A stretch of DNA of 64,000 nucleotides from Calliopsis andreniformis (lineage: Eukaryota > Arthropoda > Insecta > Hymenoptera > Andrenidae): the NCBI RefSeq assembly GCF_051401765.1, contig NW_027480530.1, forward strand, positions 124,001 through 188,000, written 5' to 3'. Positions 44,447-55,900 of this stretch are shown in pieces; position 1 is the first letter of the stretch; each line of letters begins with the position of its first letter. A program made the position numbers and the translations under genes. The notes under the pieces are model-generated. The model was not told the DNA's origin. It ran no database searches and worked only from the letters and a program-made list of their open reading frames with translations.

Positions 44447-47400
44447 CTGCTCCTGACACTGACACTGCTCCTGGCACTGCACCTGACACTGCTCCTGACA
44501 CTGCTACTGACACTGACACTGGTCCTAACACTGCTCCTGAAACCGACACTGGTCCACACTCTGCTCCAGACACTGACACTGCTCCTCACGCTGGTCCTGA
44601 CAATGATACTGCCCCTGAGACTGCACTTGACACTGAGCTGCTCCTGACACTGCTCCTGAAACAGACACTGCTGCTGATACTGACAATGCTCCTGATACTT
44701 CTCCTGACACGGACACTGCGCCGGACAATGCTCCTGACACTGACAATGCTCCTGTCACTGACACTGGTCCTGACACTGCTTCTGACACTGGCACTGGTCC
44801 TGACACTGCTCCTGACACTGACGCTGCTCCTGACACTGACACTGACACTGCTCCTGACACTGCTACTGACACTGACACTGCTCCTGACACTGCTCGCGAC
44901 ATTGCTCCAGACACTGACACTGCTCCTGACACAGCTCGTGACACTTCTCCTGACACTGCTCCTGACACTGACACTGCTCCATGACACTGCTCCTGACACA
45001 GCTCCTGACACTGACCCTGCTCCTGACACTGCTCCTAACACTGCTCCAGACACTGACACTGCTCCTGACACAGCCACTGTCACTGACACTGCTCCTGACA
45101 CTGCACCTGACACTGCTCCTGACACTGCTACTGACACTGACACTGGTCCTGACACTGCTCCTGAAACCGACACTGGTCCTCACTCTGCTCCTGACACTGA
45201 CACTGCTCCTCACGCTGGTCCTGACAATGATACTGCCCCTGAGACTGCACCTGACACTGAGCTGCTCCTGACACTGCTCCTGACACAGACACTGCTGCTG
45301 ATACTGACAATGCTCCTGATACTTCTCCTGACACGGACACTGCGCCGGACAATGCTCCTGACACTGACAATGCTCCTGTCACTGACACTGGTCCTGACAC
45401 TGCTTCTGACACTGGCACTGGTCCTGACACTGCTCCTGACACTGACGCTGCTCCTGACCTTGACACTGACACTGCTCCTGACACTGCTACTGACACTGAC
45501 ACTGCTCCTGACACTACTCGCGACATTGCTCCAGACACTGACACTGCTCCTGACACAGCTCGTGACACTTCTCCTGACACTGCTCCTGACACTGACACTG
45601 CTCCATGACACTGCTCCTGACACAGCTCCTGACACTGACCCTGCTCCTGACACTGCTCCTAACACTGCTCCAGACACTGACACTGCTCCTGACACAGCTA
45701 CTGTCACTGACACTGCTCCTGACACTGCTCCTGACACAACTCCTGACACTGGCACTGCTCCTGAACCTGACACTGCTCCTGACACTGCTCCAGACACTGA
45801 CACTGACGCTGCTCCTGAAACTACTTCTGACACAGCTCCTGACGATGACACTGCTCCTGACACTGCTTCTGACACTGACACTGCTCCTGACACAGCTCCT
45901 GACACAGCTCCTGACACTGACACTGGCACTGCTCCTGACACTGACACTGCTCCTGACACTGATACTGCTGCTGATCCTGACAAAGCTCCTGACACTGCTA
46001 CTGACACTGCTCGTGACGTTGCTCCAGACACTGACACTGCTATTGACACAGCTCGTGACGGTGACACTGCTCCTGCCACTGTTCCTGTCACGGCTGCTCA
46101 CACTGACACTGCTCCTGACACTGGCACTGGTCCTGACACTGCTCCTGACACTGACACTGCTCCTGACACTGCTCCTGACACTGCTCCTGACACTGACACT
46201 GACACGGATCCTGACACTGACACTGCTCCTCACACTGCTCCTGACACTGGCACTGCTCGTGGCACTGCTCCTGCCACTGACACTGCTCCTGATACTGACA
46301 CTGACACTGCTCCTGACACTGCTCCTGACAAAGAGACTGCTGCTGATACTGACAATGCTCCTCACACTGCTCCTGACCGTGACACGGCTCCTCACACTGC
46401 ACCTGACACTGCTCCTGACACTGTCACTGCTACTACCACTGCTCGTGACACTGACGCTGCTGCAGATCCTGACAATGCTCCTGACAGTGCTCCTGACACT
46501 GACGCTGACACTGCTCCTGTCACTGACACTGCTCCTCACACTGTCCTTCACACTGACACTGCTCCTGACACTGCTACTGACACAGACACTGCTGCTGATA
46601 CTGATAATGCTCCTGAAACTGCTCCTGTCCCTGACACGGCTGCTCACACTGCTCCTGACACTGACACTGCTCCTGACACTGGTCCTGACACAGACACTGC
46701 TGCTGATGCTGACAATGCTCCCGACACTGCTCCTGACACAGACACTGCTCCGAACAATGCTTCTGACACTGACACTGCTCCTGACACTGACACTGGATCT
46801 GACACTGCTTCTGACACTAGCACTGGTCCTGATACTGCTCCTGTCACTGACACTGCTCCTGACACTTCTCCTGACACTGCTCCTGACACTGACACTGCTC
46901 CTGACACTGCTCCTGACGCTGACACTGCTGCTGATACTGACAATGCTCCTGACACTGCAACTGACACTGGCACGGCTCCTCACACTGCTCCTGACACTGA
47001 CACTGCTCCTGACACTGCTCCTGACACTGCTGCTGACACTGACACTGCTTGTGACACTGCTCCCGAAACTGACACTGCTCCTCACACAGCTCGTGACACT
47101 GACACTGCTCCTGACACTGCTGCTGTCACTCACACTGCTGCTCATCCTGAGAATGCGCCTGACACTGCTCCTGACACAGACACTGATCCTGACACTGCTC
47201 CTGATACTGACACTGCTGCTGATCCTGACAATGCCCCTGACGCTGCTCCTGACACTGACGCTGACTCTGCTCATGACAGTGACACTGACACTGACACTGC
47301 TCCCGACACTGCTCCTGACACTGCTCCTGACACTTCTCCTGACACTGACACTGCTCCTGACACTGCTCCTGACACTGACACTGCTGCTGATCCTGACACT

Positions 47401-48591
47401 GCTCCTGACACTGGCACTGCTCCTGGCACTGCTCCTGACACTGACGCTGCTCCTTATACTGACCCTGACACTGCTCCTGGCACTGCTCCTGACACTGCTC
47501 CTGAAACTGCTCCTGACACAGGCACTGCTCCTCGTACTGACACTGACACTGCTCCTGACACAGGCGCCGCTCCTGGTACTGACACTGACACTGCTCATGA
47601 CAGTGACACTCACACAGTCACTGCTCCCGGCGCAGACACTGACACTGATCCTGACACTGACACGGATCCTGACACTGACACTGCTCCTGACCCTGCTCCT
47701 GACACTGACACTGCTCCTGGCACAGCTCCTGCCACTGATACTGCTCCTGACACTGCTCCTGACACTGCTCCTGACACTGACACTGCTCCTGGCACAGCTC
47801 CTGTGACTGCTCCTAACACTGACACTGCTCCTGACACTGACACTGCTCCTGACACTGCACCTGACACTGCTCCTGACACTGTCACTGCTACTACCACTGC
47901 TCGTGACACTGACGCTGCTGCTGATCCTGACAATGCTCCTGACAGTGCTCCTGACACTGACGCTGACACTGCTCCCGTCACTGACACTGCTCCTCACACT
48001 GTCCTTCACACTGACACTGCTCCTGACACTGCTACTGACACAGACACTGCTGCTGATACTGATAATGCTCCTGAAACTGCTCCTGTTCCTAACACGGCTG
48101 CTCACACTGCTCCTGACACTGACACTGCTCCTGACACTGGTCCTGACACAGACACTGCTGCTGATGCTGACAATGCTCCCGACACTGCTCCTGACACAGA
48201 CACTGCTCCGAACAATGCTTCTGACACTGACACTGCTCCTATCACTGGCACTGGACCTGACACTGCTTCTGACACTGGCACTGGTCCTGACACTGCTCCT
48301 GACCCTGACACTGCTCCTGATACTGACACTGACACTGCTCCTGACACTGCTCCTGACAAAGAGACTGTTGCTGATACTGACAATGCTCCTCAAACTGCTC
48401 CTGACCGTGACACGACTCCTCACACTGCACCTGACACTGAGCTGCTCCTGACACTGCTCCTGACACAGACACTGCTGCTGATACTGACAATGCTCCTGAT
48501 TCTTCTCCTGACACGGACACTGCTCCTGACAATGCTGCTGACACTGACACTGCTCCTGGCACTGCACCTGACACTGCTCCTGACACTGTGA
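43669..48591 (+). CDS. 1,640-codon chimeric-phase ORF in the second block X
   Basis: DTAP phase (about 322 codons), Leu island (44,635), 93 DTAP codons, Leu island (45,259), about 945 DTAP codons, then Leu phase from 48,439 to the stop. Two islands lie close together because of the 624-bp local duplication. Otherwise it parallels the ORFs at 28,312 and 31,365, which are fused here because about 1 kb is missing. Confidence 0.15.
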   Translation: MSNTCPDTSPDTARDIAPDTDTAPDTARDTAADTDTACDTAPETDTAPHTAPDTGTALGTAPDTDTAPDTDTAADPDKAPDTATDTARDVAPDTDTAPDTARDGDTAPATVPDTAAHTDTAPDTVTGTDTAPDTAPGTATGPDTAPETDTGPHTAPDTDTAPHAGPDNDTALETAPDTDAAPGTAPGTAPDTDTAPDTDTDTAPDTDTAPVTAPDAVTAPDTAPDTDTAPGAAPATDTAPDTAPDTAPDTDTAPGTTPVTAPDTDTAPGTAPDTAPDTATDTDTGPNTAPETDTGPHSAPDTDTAPHAGPDNDTAPETALDTELLLTLLLKQTLLLILTMLLILLLTRTLRRTMLLTLTMLLSLTLVLTLLLTLALVLTLLLTLTLLLTLTLTLLLTLLLTLTLLLTLLATLLQTLTLLLTQLVTLLLTLLLTLTLLHDTAPDTAPDTDPAPDTAPNTAPDTDTAPDTATVTDTAPDTAPDTAPDTATDTDTGPDTAPETDTGPHSAPDTDTAPHAGPDNDTAPETAPDTELLLTLLLTQTLLLILTMLLILLLTRTLRRTMLLTLTMLLSLTLVLTLLLTLALVLTLLLTLTLLLTLTLTLLLTLLLTLTLLLTLLATLLQTLTLLLTQLVTLLLTLLLTLTLLHDTAPDTAPDTDPAPDTAPNTAPDTDTAPDTATVTDTAPDTAPDTTPDTGTAPEPDTAPDTAPDTDTDAAPETTSDTAPDDDTAPDTASDTDTAPDTAPDTAPDTDTGTAPDTDTAPDTDTAADPDKAPDTATDTARDVAPDTDTAIDTARDGDTAPATVPVTAAHTDTAPDTGTGPDTAPDTDTAPDTAPDTAPDTDTDTDPDTDTAPHTAPDTGTARGTAPATDTAPDTDTDTAPDTAPDKETAADTDNAPHTAPDRDTAPHTAPDTAPDTVTATTTARDTDAAADPDNAPDSAPDTDADTAPVTDTAPHTVLHTDTAPDTATDTDTAADTDNAPETAPVPDTAAHTAPDTDTAPDTGPDTDTAADADNAPDTAPDTDTAPNNASDTDTAPDTDTGSDTASDTSTGPDTAPVTDTAPDTSPDTAPDTDTAPDTAPDADTAADTDNAPDTATDTGTAPHTAPDTDTAPDTAPDTAADTDTACDTAPETDTAPHTARDTDTAPDTAAVTHTAAHPENAPDTAPDTDTDPDTAPDTDTAADPDNAPDAAPDTDADSAHDSDTDTDTAPDTAPDTAPDTSPDTDTAPDTAPDTDTAADPDTAPDTGTAPGTAPDTDAAPYTDPDTAPGTAPDTAPETAPDTGTAPRTDTDTAPDTGAAPGTDTDTAHDSDTHTVTAPGADTDTDPDTDTDPDTDTAPDPAPDTDTAPGTAPATDTAPDTAPDTAPDTDTAPGTAPVTAPNTDTAPDTDTAPDTAPDTAPDTVTATTTARDTDAAADPDNAPDSAPDTDADTAPVTDTAPHTVLHTDTAPDTATDTDTAADTDNAPETAPVPNTAAHTAPDTDTAPDTGPDTDTAADADNAPDTAPDTDTAPNNASDTDTAPITGTGPDTASDTGTGPDTAPDPDTAPDTDTDTAPDTAPDKETVADTDNAPQTAPDRDTTPHTAPDTELLLTLLLTQTLLLILTMLLILLLTRTLLLTMLLTLTLLLALHLTLLLTL
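44635..44980 (+). other. 346-bp frame-shifted island, first of a local pair
   Basis: Carries both indels at 346-bp spacing. It lies 624 bp before the next island, so the two mark a local tandem duplication. The upstream context reads GCACTTGACACT rather than GCACCTGACACT. Confidence 0.68.
45259..45604 (+). other. 346-bp frame-shifted island, second of a local pair
   Basis: Counterpart of 29,278-29,623 at offset 15,981. Only about 280 bp of DTAP phase separates it from the preceding island. Confidence 0.68.
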
Positions 48592-51500
48592 CTGCTACTA
48601 CCACTGCTCCTGACACTGTCACTGCTACTACCACTGCTCCTGACACTGACGCTGCTGCTGATCCTGACAATGCTCCTGACAGTGCTCCTGACACGGACAC
48701 TGCTCCGGACAATGCTCCTGACACTGACACTGCCCCTGTCACTGACACTGGTCCTGACACTGCTTCTGACACTGGCACTGGTCCTGACACTGCTCCTGAC
48801 ACTGACGCTGCTCCTGACACTGACACTCACACTGATCCTGACACTGCTACAGACACTGACACTGCTCCTGACACTGCTCGCAACATTGCTCCAGACACTG
48901 ACACTGCTCCTGTCACAGCTCGTGACACTGACACTGCTCCTGGCACTGTCCCTGACACTGCTGCTCACACTGACACTGCTCCTGACACTGGCACTGCTCC
49001 TGGCACTGCTCCTGACACTGACACTGCTCCTGATACTGACACTGACACTGCTCCTGACACTGACACTGCTCCTGACACTGCACCTGACACTGCTCCTGAC
49101 ACTGCTTCTGACACTGACACTGGTCCTGACACTGCTCCTGAAACCGACACTGGTCCTCACTCTACTCCTGACACTGACGCTGCTCCTCACGCTGGTCCTG
49201 ACAATGATACTGCCCCTGAGACTGCACCTGACACTGAGCTGCTCCTGACACTGCTCCTGACACAGACACTGCTGCTGATACTGACAATGCTCCTGATACT
49301 TCTCCTGACACGGACACTGCGCCGGACAATGCTCCTGACACTGACAATGCTCCTGTCACTGACACTGGTCCTGACACTGCTTCTGACACTGGCACTGGTC
49401 CTGACACTGCTCCTGACACTGACGCTGCTCCTGACACTGACGCTGACACTGCTCCTGACACTGCTACTGACACTGACACTGCTCCTGACACTGCTCGCGA
49501 CATTGCTCCAGACACTGACACTGCTCCTGACACAGCTCGTGACACTTCTCCTGACACTGCTCCTGACACTGACACTGCTCCATGACACTGCTCCTGACAC
49601 AGCTCCTGACACTGACCCTGCTCCTGACACTGCTCCTGACTCTGCTCCAGACACTGACACTGCTCCTGACACAGCTACTGTCACTGACACTGCTCCTGAC
49701 ACTGCTCCTGACACAACTCCTGACACTGGCACTGCTCCTGAACCCGACACTGCTCCTGACACTGCTCCAGACACTGACACTGACGCTGCTCCTGAAACTA
49801 CTTCTGACACAGCTCCTGACGATGACACTGCTCCTGACACTGCATCTGACACTGACACTGCTCCTGACACAGCTCCTGACACAGCTCCTGACACTGACAC
49901 TGGCACTGCTCCTGACACTGACACTGCTCCTGACACTGATACTGCTGCTGATCCTGACAAAGCTCCTGACACTGCTACTGACACTGCTCGTGACGTTGCT
50001 CCAGACACTGACACTGCTATTGACACAGCTCGTGACGGTGACACTGCTCCTGCCACTGTTCCTGACACGGCTGCTCACACTGACACTGCTCCTGACACTG
50101 GCACTGGTCCTGACACTGCTCCTGACACTGACACTGCTCCTGACACTGCTCCTGACACTGCTCGTGACACAGACACTGCTCCTGACAATGCTCCTGACAC
50201 TGACACTGCTCCTCACACAGCTCCTGACACTGACACTGCTCCTGACACTGCTCCTGACACAGACACTTCTGCTGATACTGACAATGCTCCTGTCACTGCT
50301 TCTGACACTGCTCCTGATACTGACACTCTCACTGCGACTGACACTGCTCCTGACACTGACACTACACCTCAAACTGCTCCTGACAATCCTCCTGACACTG
50401 ACACTGCTCCTGGCACAGCTCCTGTCACGGACGCTGCTCCTGATGCCGACACTGATACTGCTCCTGGCACTGCTCCTGACGCTGCTCCTGACACTGCTCC
50501 TGACACAGGCACTGCACCTGGTACTGACACTGACACAGCTCCTGACACAGGCACTGTTTCTGGTACTGACACCGACACTGCTACTGACACTGCCGCTGAT
50601 CCTGACGCTGCTCCAGACACTGCAACTGACACTGGCACGTCTCCTCACACTGCTCCTGACACTGACACTGCTCCTGACACTGCTACTGACACTGACACTG
50701 CTCCTGACACTGCTCCTGACACTGACACTGCTCCTGTCACTGACAATGGTCCTGACGCTGCTTCTGACACTGGCGCTGGTCCTGACACTGCTCCTGACAC
50801 TTACACTGCTCCTGATACTGACACTGACACTGCTCCTGACACTGCTACTGACACTGACACAGCTCCTGTCACTGCGCGTGACTTTGCTCCAGACACTGAC
50901 ACTGCTCCTGACACAGCTCGTGACAGTGAAACTTCACCTGCCACTGTTCCTGACACCGCTGCTCACACTGACACAATTCCTAACACTGGCACTGGTCCTG
51001 ACACTGCCCCTGACACTGCTCCGGACACAGCTCCTGACGCTGACACTGCTCCTGACACTGCTCCTGACACTGCTCCTGACACTGACACTGCTCCTGGCAC
51101 AGCTCCTGTGACTGCTCCTAACACTGACACTGCTCCTGACACTGACACTGCTCCTGACACTGCACCTGACACTGCTCCTGACACTGTCACTGCTACTACC
51201 ACTGCTCGTGACACTGACGCTGCTGCTGATCCTGACAATGCTCCTGACAGTGCTCCTGACACTGACGCTGACACTGCTCCTGTCACTGACACTGCTCCTC
51301 ACACTGTCCTTCACACTGACACTGCTCCTGACACTGCTACTGACACAGACACTGCTGCTGATACTGATAATGCTCCTGAAACTGCTCCTGTCCCTGACAC
51401 GGCTGCTCACACTGTTCCTGACACTGACACTGCTCCTGACACTGGTCCTGACACAGACACTGCTGCTGATGCTGACAATGCTCCCGACACTGCTCCTGAC

Positions 51501-51815
51501 ACAGACACTGCTCCGAACAATGCTTCTGACACTGACACTGCTCCTATCACTGGCACTGGACCTGACACTGCTTCTGACACTGGCACTGGTCCTGACACTG
51601 CTCCTGACACAGACACTGCTCCTGATACTGACACTGCCCCTGTCACTGACACTGGTCCTGACACTGATTCTGACACTGGTACAGGACCTGACACTGCTCC
51701 TGACACTGTGACTGCTACTACCACTGCTCCTGACACTGTCACTGCTACTACCACTGCTCCTGACACTGACGCTGCTGCTGATCCTGATAATGCTCCTCAC
51801 AGTGCTCCTGACACG
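47491..51815. repeat. 4,325-bp tandem unit, copy 1
   Basis: Repeated immediately at 51,816 with an exact 4,325-bp offset. It joins the end of block X to a partial copy of block Y (49.1-51.8 kb). The only difference from copy 2 I could find is near 47,525, GGCACT here against GGCTCT at 51,850. The period is 2 modulo 3. Confidence 0.87.
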
Positions 51816-52916
51816 GACACTGCTCCTGAAACTGCTCCTGACACAGGCTCTGCTCCTCGTACTGACACTGACACTGCTCCTGACACAGGCGCCGCTCCTG
51901 GTACTGACACTGACACTGCTCATGACAGTGACACTCACACAGTCACTGCTCCCGGCGCAGACACTGACACTGATCCTGACACTGACACGGATCCTGACAC
52001 TGACACTGCTCCTGACCCTGCTCCTGACACTGACACTGCTCCTGGCACAGCTCCTGCCACTGATACTGCTCCTGACACTGCTCCTGACACTGCTCCTGAC
52101 ACTGACACTGCTCCTGGCACAGCTCCTGTGACTGCTCCTAACACTGACACTGCTCCTGACACTGACACTGCTCCTGACACTGCACCTGACACTGCTCCTG
52201 ACACTGTCACTGCTACTACCACTGCTCGTGACACTGACGCTGCTGCTGATCCTGACAATGCTCCTGACAGTGCTCCTGACACTGACGCTGACACTGCTCC
52301 CGTCACTGACACTGCTCCTCACACTGTCCTTCACACTGACACTGCTCCTGACACTGCTACTGACACAGACACTGCTGCTGATACTGATAATGCTCCTGAA
52401 ACTGCTCCTGTTCCTAACACGGCTGCTCACACTGCTCCTGACACTGACACTGCTCCTGACACTGGTCCTGACACAGACACTGCTGCTGATGCTGACAATG
52501 CTCCCGACACTGCTCCTGACACAGACACTGCTCCGAACAATGCTTCTGACACTGACACTGCTCCTATCACTGGCACTGGACCTGACACTGCTTCTGACAC
52601 TGGCACTGGTCCTGACACTGCTCCTGACCCTGACACTGCTCCTGATACTGACACTGACACTGCTCCTGACACTGCTCCTGACAAAGAGACTGTTGCTGAT
52701 ACTGACAATGCTCCTCAAACTGCTCCTGACCGTGACACGACTCCTCACACTGCACCTGACACTGAGCTGCTCCTGACACTGCTCCTGACACAGACACTGC
52801 TGCTGATACTGACAATGCTCCTGATTCTTCTCCTGACACGGACACTGCTCCTGACAATGCTGCTGACACTGACACTGCTCCTGGCACTGCACCTGACACT
52901 GCTCCTGACACTGTGA
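48588..52916 (+). CDS. 1,442-codon chimeric-phase ORF across the 4,325-bp unit
   Basis: Opens at a GTG (GTGACTGCTACTACC), reads 216 DTAP codons, the 115-codon Leu island at 49,236, about 1,061 DTAP codons, then Leu phase after 52,764. Its stop overlaps the GTG of the next ORF at 52,913. That is the identical point one 4,325-bp period later, so the overlap is a by-product of the duplication and not a translational coupling signal. Confidence 0.15.
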   Translation: MTATTTAPDTVTATTTAPDTDAAADPDNAPDSAPDTDTAPDNAPDTDTAPVTDTGPDTASDTGTGPDTAPDTDAAPDTDTHTDPDTATDTDTAPDTARNIAPDTDTAPVTARDTDTAPGTVPDTAAHTDTAPDTGTAPGTAPDTDTAPDTDTDTAPDTDTAPDTAPDTAPDTASDTDTGPDTAPETDTGPHSTPDTDAAPHAGPDNDTAPETAPDTELLLTLLLTQTLLLILTMLLILLLTRTLRRTMLLTLTMLLSLTLVLTLLLTLALVLTLLLTLTLLLTLTLTLLLTLLLTLTLLLTLLATLLQTLTLLLTQLVTLLLTLLLTLTLLHDTAPDTAPDTDPAPDTAPDSAPDTDTAPDTATVTDTAPDTAPDTTPDTGTAPEPDTAPDTAPDTDTDAAPETTSDTAPDDDTAPDTASDTDTAPDTAPDTAPDTDTGTAPDTDTAPDTDTAADPDKAPDTATDTARDVAPDTDTAIDTARDGDTAPATVPDTAAHTDTAPDTGTGPDTAPDTDTAPDTAPDTARDTDTAPDNAPDTDTAPHTAPDTDTAPDTAPDTDTSADTDNAPVTASDTAPDTDTLTATDTAPDTDTTPQTAPDNPPDTDTAPGTAPVTDAAPDADTDTAPGTAPDAAPDTAPDTGTAPGTDTDTAPDTGTVSGTDTDTATDTAADPDAAPDTATDTGTSPHTAPDTDTAPDTATDTDTAPDTAPDTDTAPVTDNGPDAASDTGAGPDTAPDTYTAPDTDTDTAPDTATDTDTAPVTARDFAPDTDTAPDTARDSETSPATVPDTAAHTDTIPNTGTGPDTAPDTAPDTAPDADTAPDTAPDTAPDTDTAPGTAPVTAPNTDTAPDTDTAPDTAPDTAPDTVTATTTARDTDAAADPDNAPDSAPDTDADTAPVTDTAPHTVLHTDTAPDTATDTDTAADTDNAPETAPVPDTAAHTVPDTDTAPDTGPDTDTAADADNAPDTAPDTDTAPNNASDTDTAPITGTGPDTASDTGTGPDTAPDTDTAPDTDTAPVTDTGPDTDSDTGTGPDTAPDTVTATTTAPDTVTATTTAPDTDAAADPDNAPHSAPDTDTAPETAPDTGSAPRTDTDTAPDTGAAPGTDTDTAHDSDTHTVTAPGADTDTDPDTDTDPDTDTAPDPAPDTDTAPGTAPATDTAPDTAPDTAPDTDTAPGTAPVTAPNTDTAPDTDTAPDTAPDTAPDTVTATTTARDTDAAADPDNAPDSAPDTDADTAPVTDTAPHTVLHTDTAPDTATDTDTAADTDNAPETAPVPNTAAHTAPDTDTAPDTGPDTDTAADADNAPDTAPDTDTAPNNASDTDTAPITGTGPDTASDTGTGPDTAPDPDTAPDTDTDTAPDTAPDKETVADTDNAPQTAPDRDTTPHTAPDTELLLTLLLTQTLLLILTMLLILLLTRTLLLTMLLTLTLLLALHLTLLLTL
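49236..49581 (+). other. 346-bp frame-shifted island in 4,325-bp copy 1
   Basis: Both indels at 346-bp spacing. After it the DTAP phase stays open to the next shift motif at 52,764. Confidence 0.7.
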
Positions 52917-55900
52917 CTGCTACTACCACTGCTCCTGACACTGTCACTGCTACTACCACTGCTCCTGACACTGACGCTGCTGCTGATCCTGACAATGCTC
53001 CTGACAGTGCTCCTGACACGGACACTGCTCCGGACAATGCTCCTGACACTGACACTGCCCCTGTCACTGACACTGGTCCTGACACTGCTTCTGACACTGG
53101 CACTGGTCCTGACACTGCTCCTGACACTGACGCTGCTCCTGACACTGACACTCACACTGATCCTGACACTGCTACAGACACTGACACTGCTCCTGACACT
53201 GCTCGCAACATTGCTCCAGACACTGACACTGCTCCTGTCACAGCTCGTGACACTGACACTGCTCCTGGCACTGTCCCTGACACTGCTGCTCACACTGACA
53301 CTGCTCCTGACACTGGCACTGCTCCTGGCACTGCTCCTGACACTGACACTGCTCCTGATACTGACACTGACACTGCTCCTGACACTGACACTGCTCCTGA
53401 CACTGCACCTGACACTGCTCCTGACACTGCTTCTGACACTGACACTGGTCCTGACACTGCTCCTGAAACCGACACTGGTCCTCACTCTACTCCTGACACT
53501 GACGCTGCTCCTCACGCTGGTCCTGACAATGATACTGCCCCTGAGACTGCACCTGACACTGAGCTGCTCCTGACACTGCTCCTGACACAGACACTGCTGC
53601 TGATACTGACAATGCTCCTGATACTTCTCCTGACACGGACACTGCGCCGGACAATGCTCCTGACACTGACAATGCTCCTGTCACTGACACTGGTCCTGAC
53701 ACTGCTTCTGACACTGGCACTGGTCCTGACACTGCTCCTGACACTGACGCTGCTCCTGACACTGACGCTGACACTGCTCCTGACACTGCTACTGACACTG
53801 ACACTGCTCCTGACACTGCTCGCGACATTGCTCCAGACACTGACACTGCTCCTGACACAGCTCGTGACACTTCTCCTGACACTGCTCCTGACACTGACAC
53901 TGCTCCATGACACTGCTCCTGACACAGCTCCTGACACTGACCCTGCTCCTGACACTGCTCCTGACTCTGCTCCAGACACTGACACTGCTCCTGACACAGC
54001 TACTGTCACTGACACTGCTCCTGACACTGCTCCTGACACAACTCCTGACACTGGCACTGCTCCTGAACCCGACACTGCTCCTGACACTGCTCCAGACACT
54101 GACACTGACGCTGCTCCTGAAACTACTTCTGACACAGCTCCTGACGATGACACTGCTCCTGACACTGCATCTGACACTGACACTGCTCCTGACACAGCTC
54201 CTGACACAGCTCCTGACACTGACACTGGCACTGCTCCTGACACTGACACTGCTCCTGACACTGATACTGCTGCTGATCCTGACAAAGCTCCTGACACTGC
54301 TACTGACACTGCTCGTGACGTTGCTCCAGACACTGACACTGCTATTGACACAGCTCGTGACGGTGACACTGCTCCTGCCACTGTTCCTGACACGGCTGCT
54401 CACACTGACACTGCTCCTGACACTGGCACTGGTCCTGACACTGCTCCTGACACTGACACTGCTCCTGACACTGCTCCTGACACTGCTCGTGACACAGACA
54501 CTGCTCCTGACAATGCTCCTGACACTGACACTGCTCCTCACACAGCTCCTGACACTGACACTGCTCCTGACACTGCTCCTGACACAGACACTTCTGCTGA
54601 TACTGACAATGCTCCTGTCACTGCTTCTGACACTGCTCCTGATACTGACACTCTCACTGCGACTGACACTGCTCCTGACACTGACACTACACCTCAAACT
54701 GCTCCTGACAATCCTCCTGACACTGACACTGCTCCTGGCACAGCTCCTGTCACGGACGCTGCTCCTGATGCCGACACTGATACTGCTCCTGGCACTGCTC
54801 CTGACGCTGCTCCTGACACTGCTCCTGACACAGGCACTGCACCTGGTACTGACACTGACACAGCTCCTGACACAGGCACTGTTTCTGGTACTGACACCGA
54901 CACTGCTACTGACACTGCCGCTGATCCTGACGCTGCTCCAGACACTGCAACTGACACTGGCACGTCTCCTCACACTGCTCCTGACACTGACACTGCTCCT
55001 GACACTGCTACTGACACTGACACTGCTCCTGACACTGCTCCTGACACTGACACTGCTCCTGTCACTGACAATGGTCCTGACGCTGCTTCTGACACTGGCG
55101 CTGGTCCTGACACTGCTCCTGACACTTACACTGCTCCTGATACTGACACTGACACTGCTCCTGACACTGCTACTGACACTGACACAGCTCCTGTCACTGC
55201 GCGTGACTTTGCTCCAGACACTGACACTGCTCCTGACACAGCTCGTGACAGTGAAACTTCACCTGCCACTGTTCCTGACACCGCTGCTCACACTGACACA
55301 ATTCCTAACACTGGCACTGGTCCTGACACTGCCCCTGACACTGCTCCGGACACAGCTCCTGACGCTGACACTGCTCCTGACACTGCTCCTGACACTGCTC
55401 CTGACACTGACACTGCTCCTGGCACAGCTCCTGTGACTGCTCCTAACACTGACACTGCTCCTGACACTGACACTGCTCCTGACACTGCACCTGACACTGC
55501 TCCTGACACTGTCACTGCTACTACCACTGCTCGTGACACTGACGCTGCTGCTGATCCTGACAATGCTCCTGACAGTGCTCCTGACACTGACGCTGACACT
55601 GCTCCTGTCACTGACACTGCTCCTCACACTGTCCTTCACACTGACACTGCTCCTGACACTGCTACTGACACAGACACTGCTGCTGATACTGATAATGCTC
55701 CTGAAACTGCTCCTGTCCCTGACACGGCTGCTCACACTGTTCCTGACACTGACACTGCTCCTGACACTGGTCCTGACACAGACACTGCTGCTGATGCTGA
55801 CAATGCTCCCGACACTGCTCCTGACACAGACACTGCTCCGAACAATGCTTCTGACACTGACACTGCTCCTATCACTGGCACTGGACCTGACACTGCTTCT

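Larger units (their letters stand above)
43552..48355. repeat. Block X, second copy
   Basis: Second copy of 28,195-33,435. It contains a local 624-bp tandem duplication, visible as two shift-motif and CCATGAC pairs at 44,635/44,981 and 45,259/45,605. It lacks the 1,001 bp found at about 30.42-31.42 kb and one of two 60-bp modules. Its first ~440 bp also recur from about 63,557 to the window end, so a third X probably follows Y there. Confidence 0.75.

Noticed and set aside
52913..52916. Overlapping stop and start (GTGA) of the ORFs ending at 52,916 and starting at 52,913 as an operon-type coupling
   Set aside because: The same four bases occur one period earlier at 48,588-48,591 within duplicated sequence, and GTGACTGCT is a common repeat variant. 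It is coincidental.
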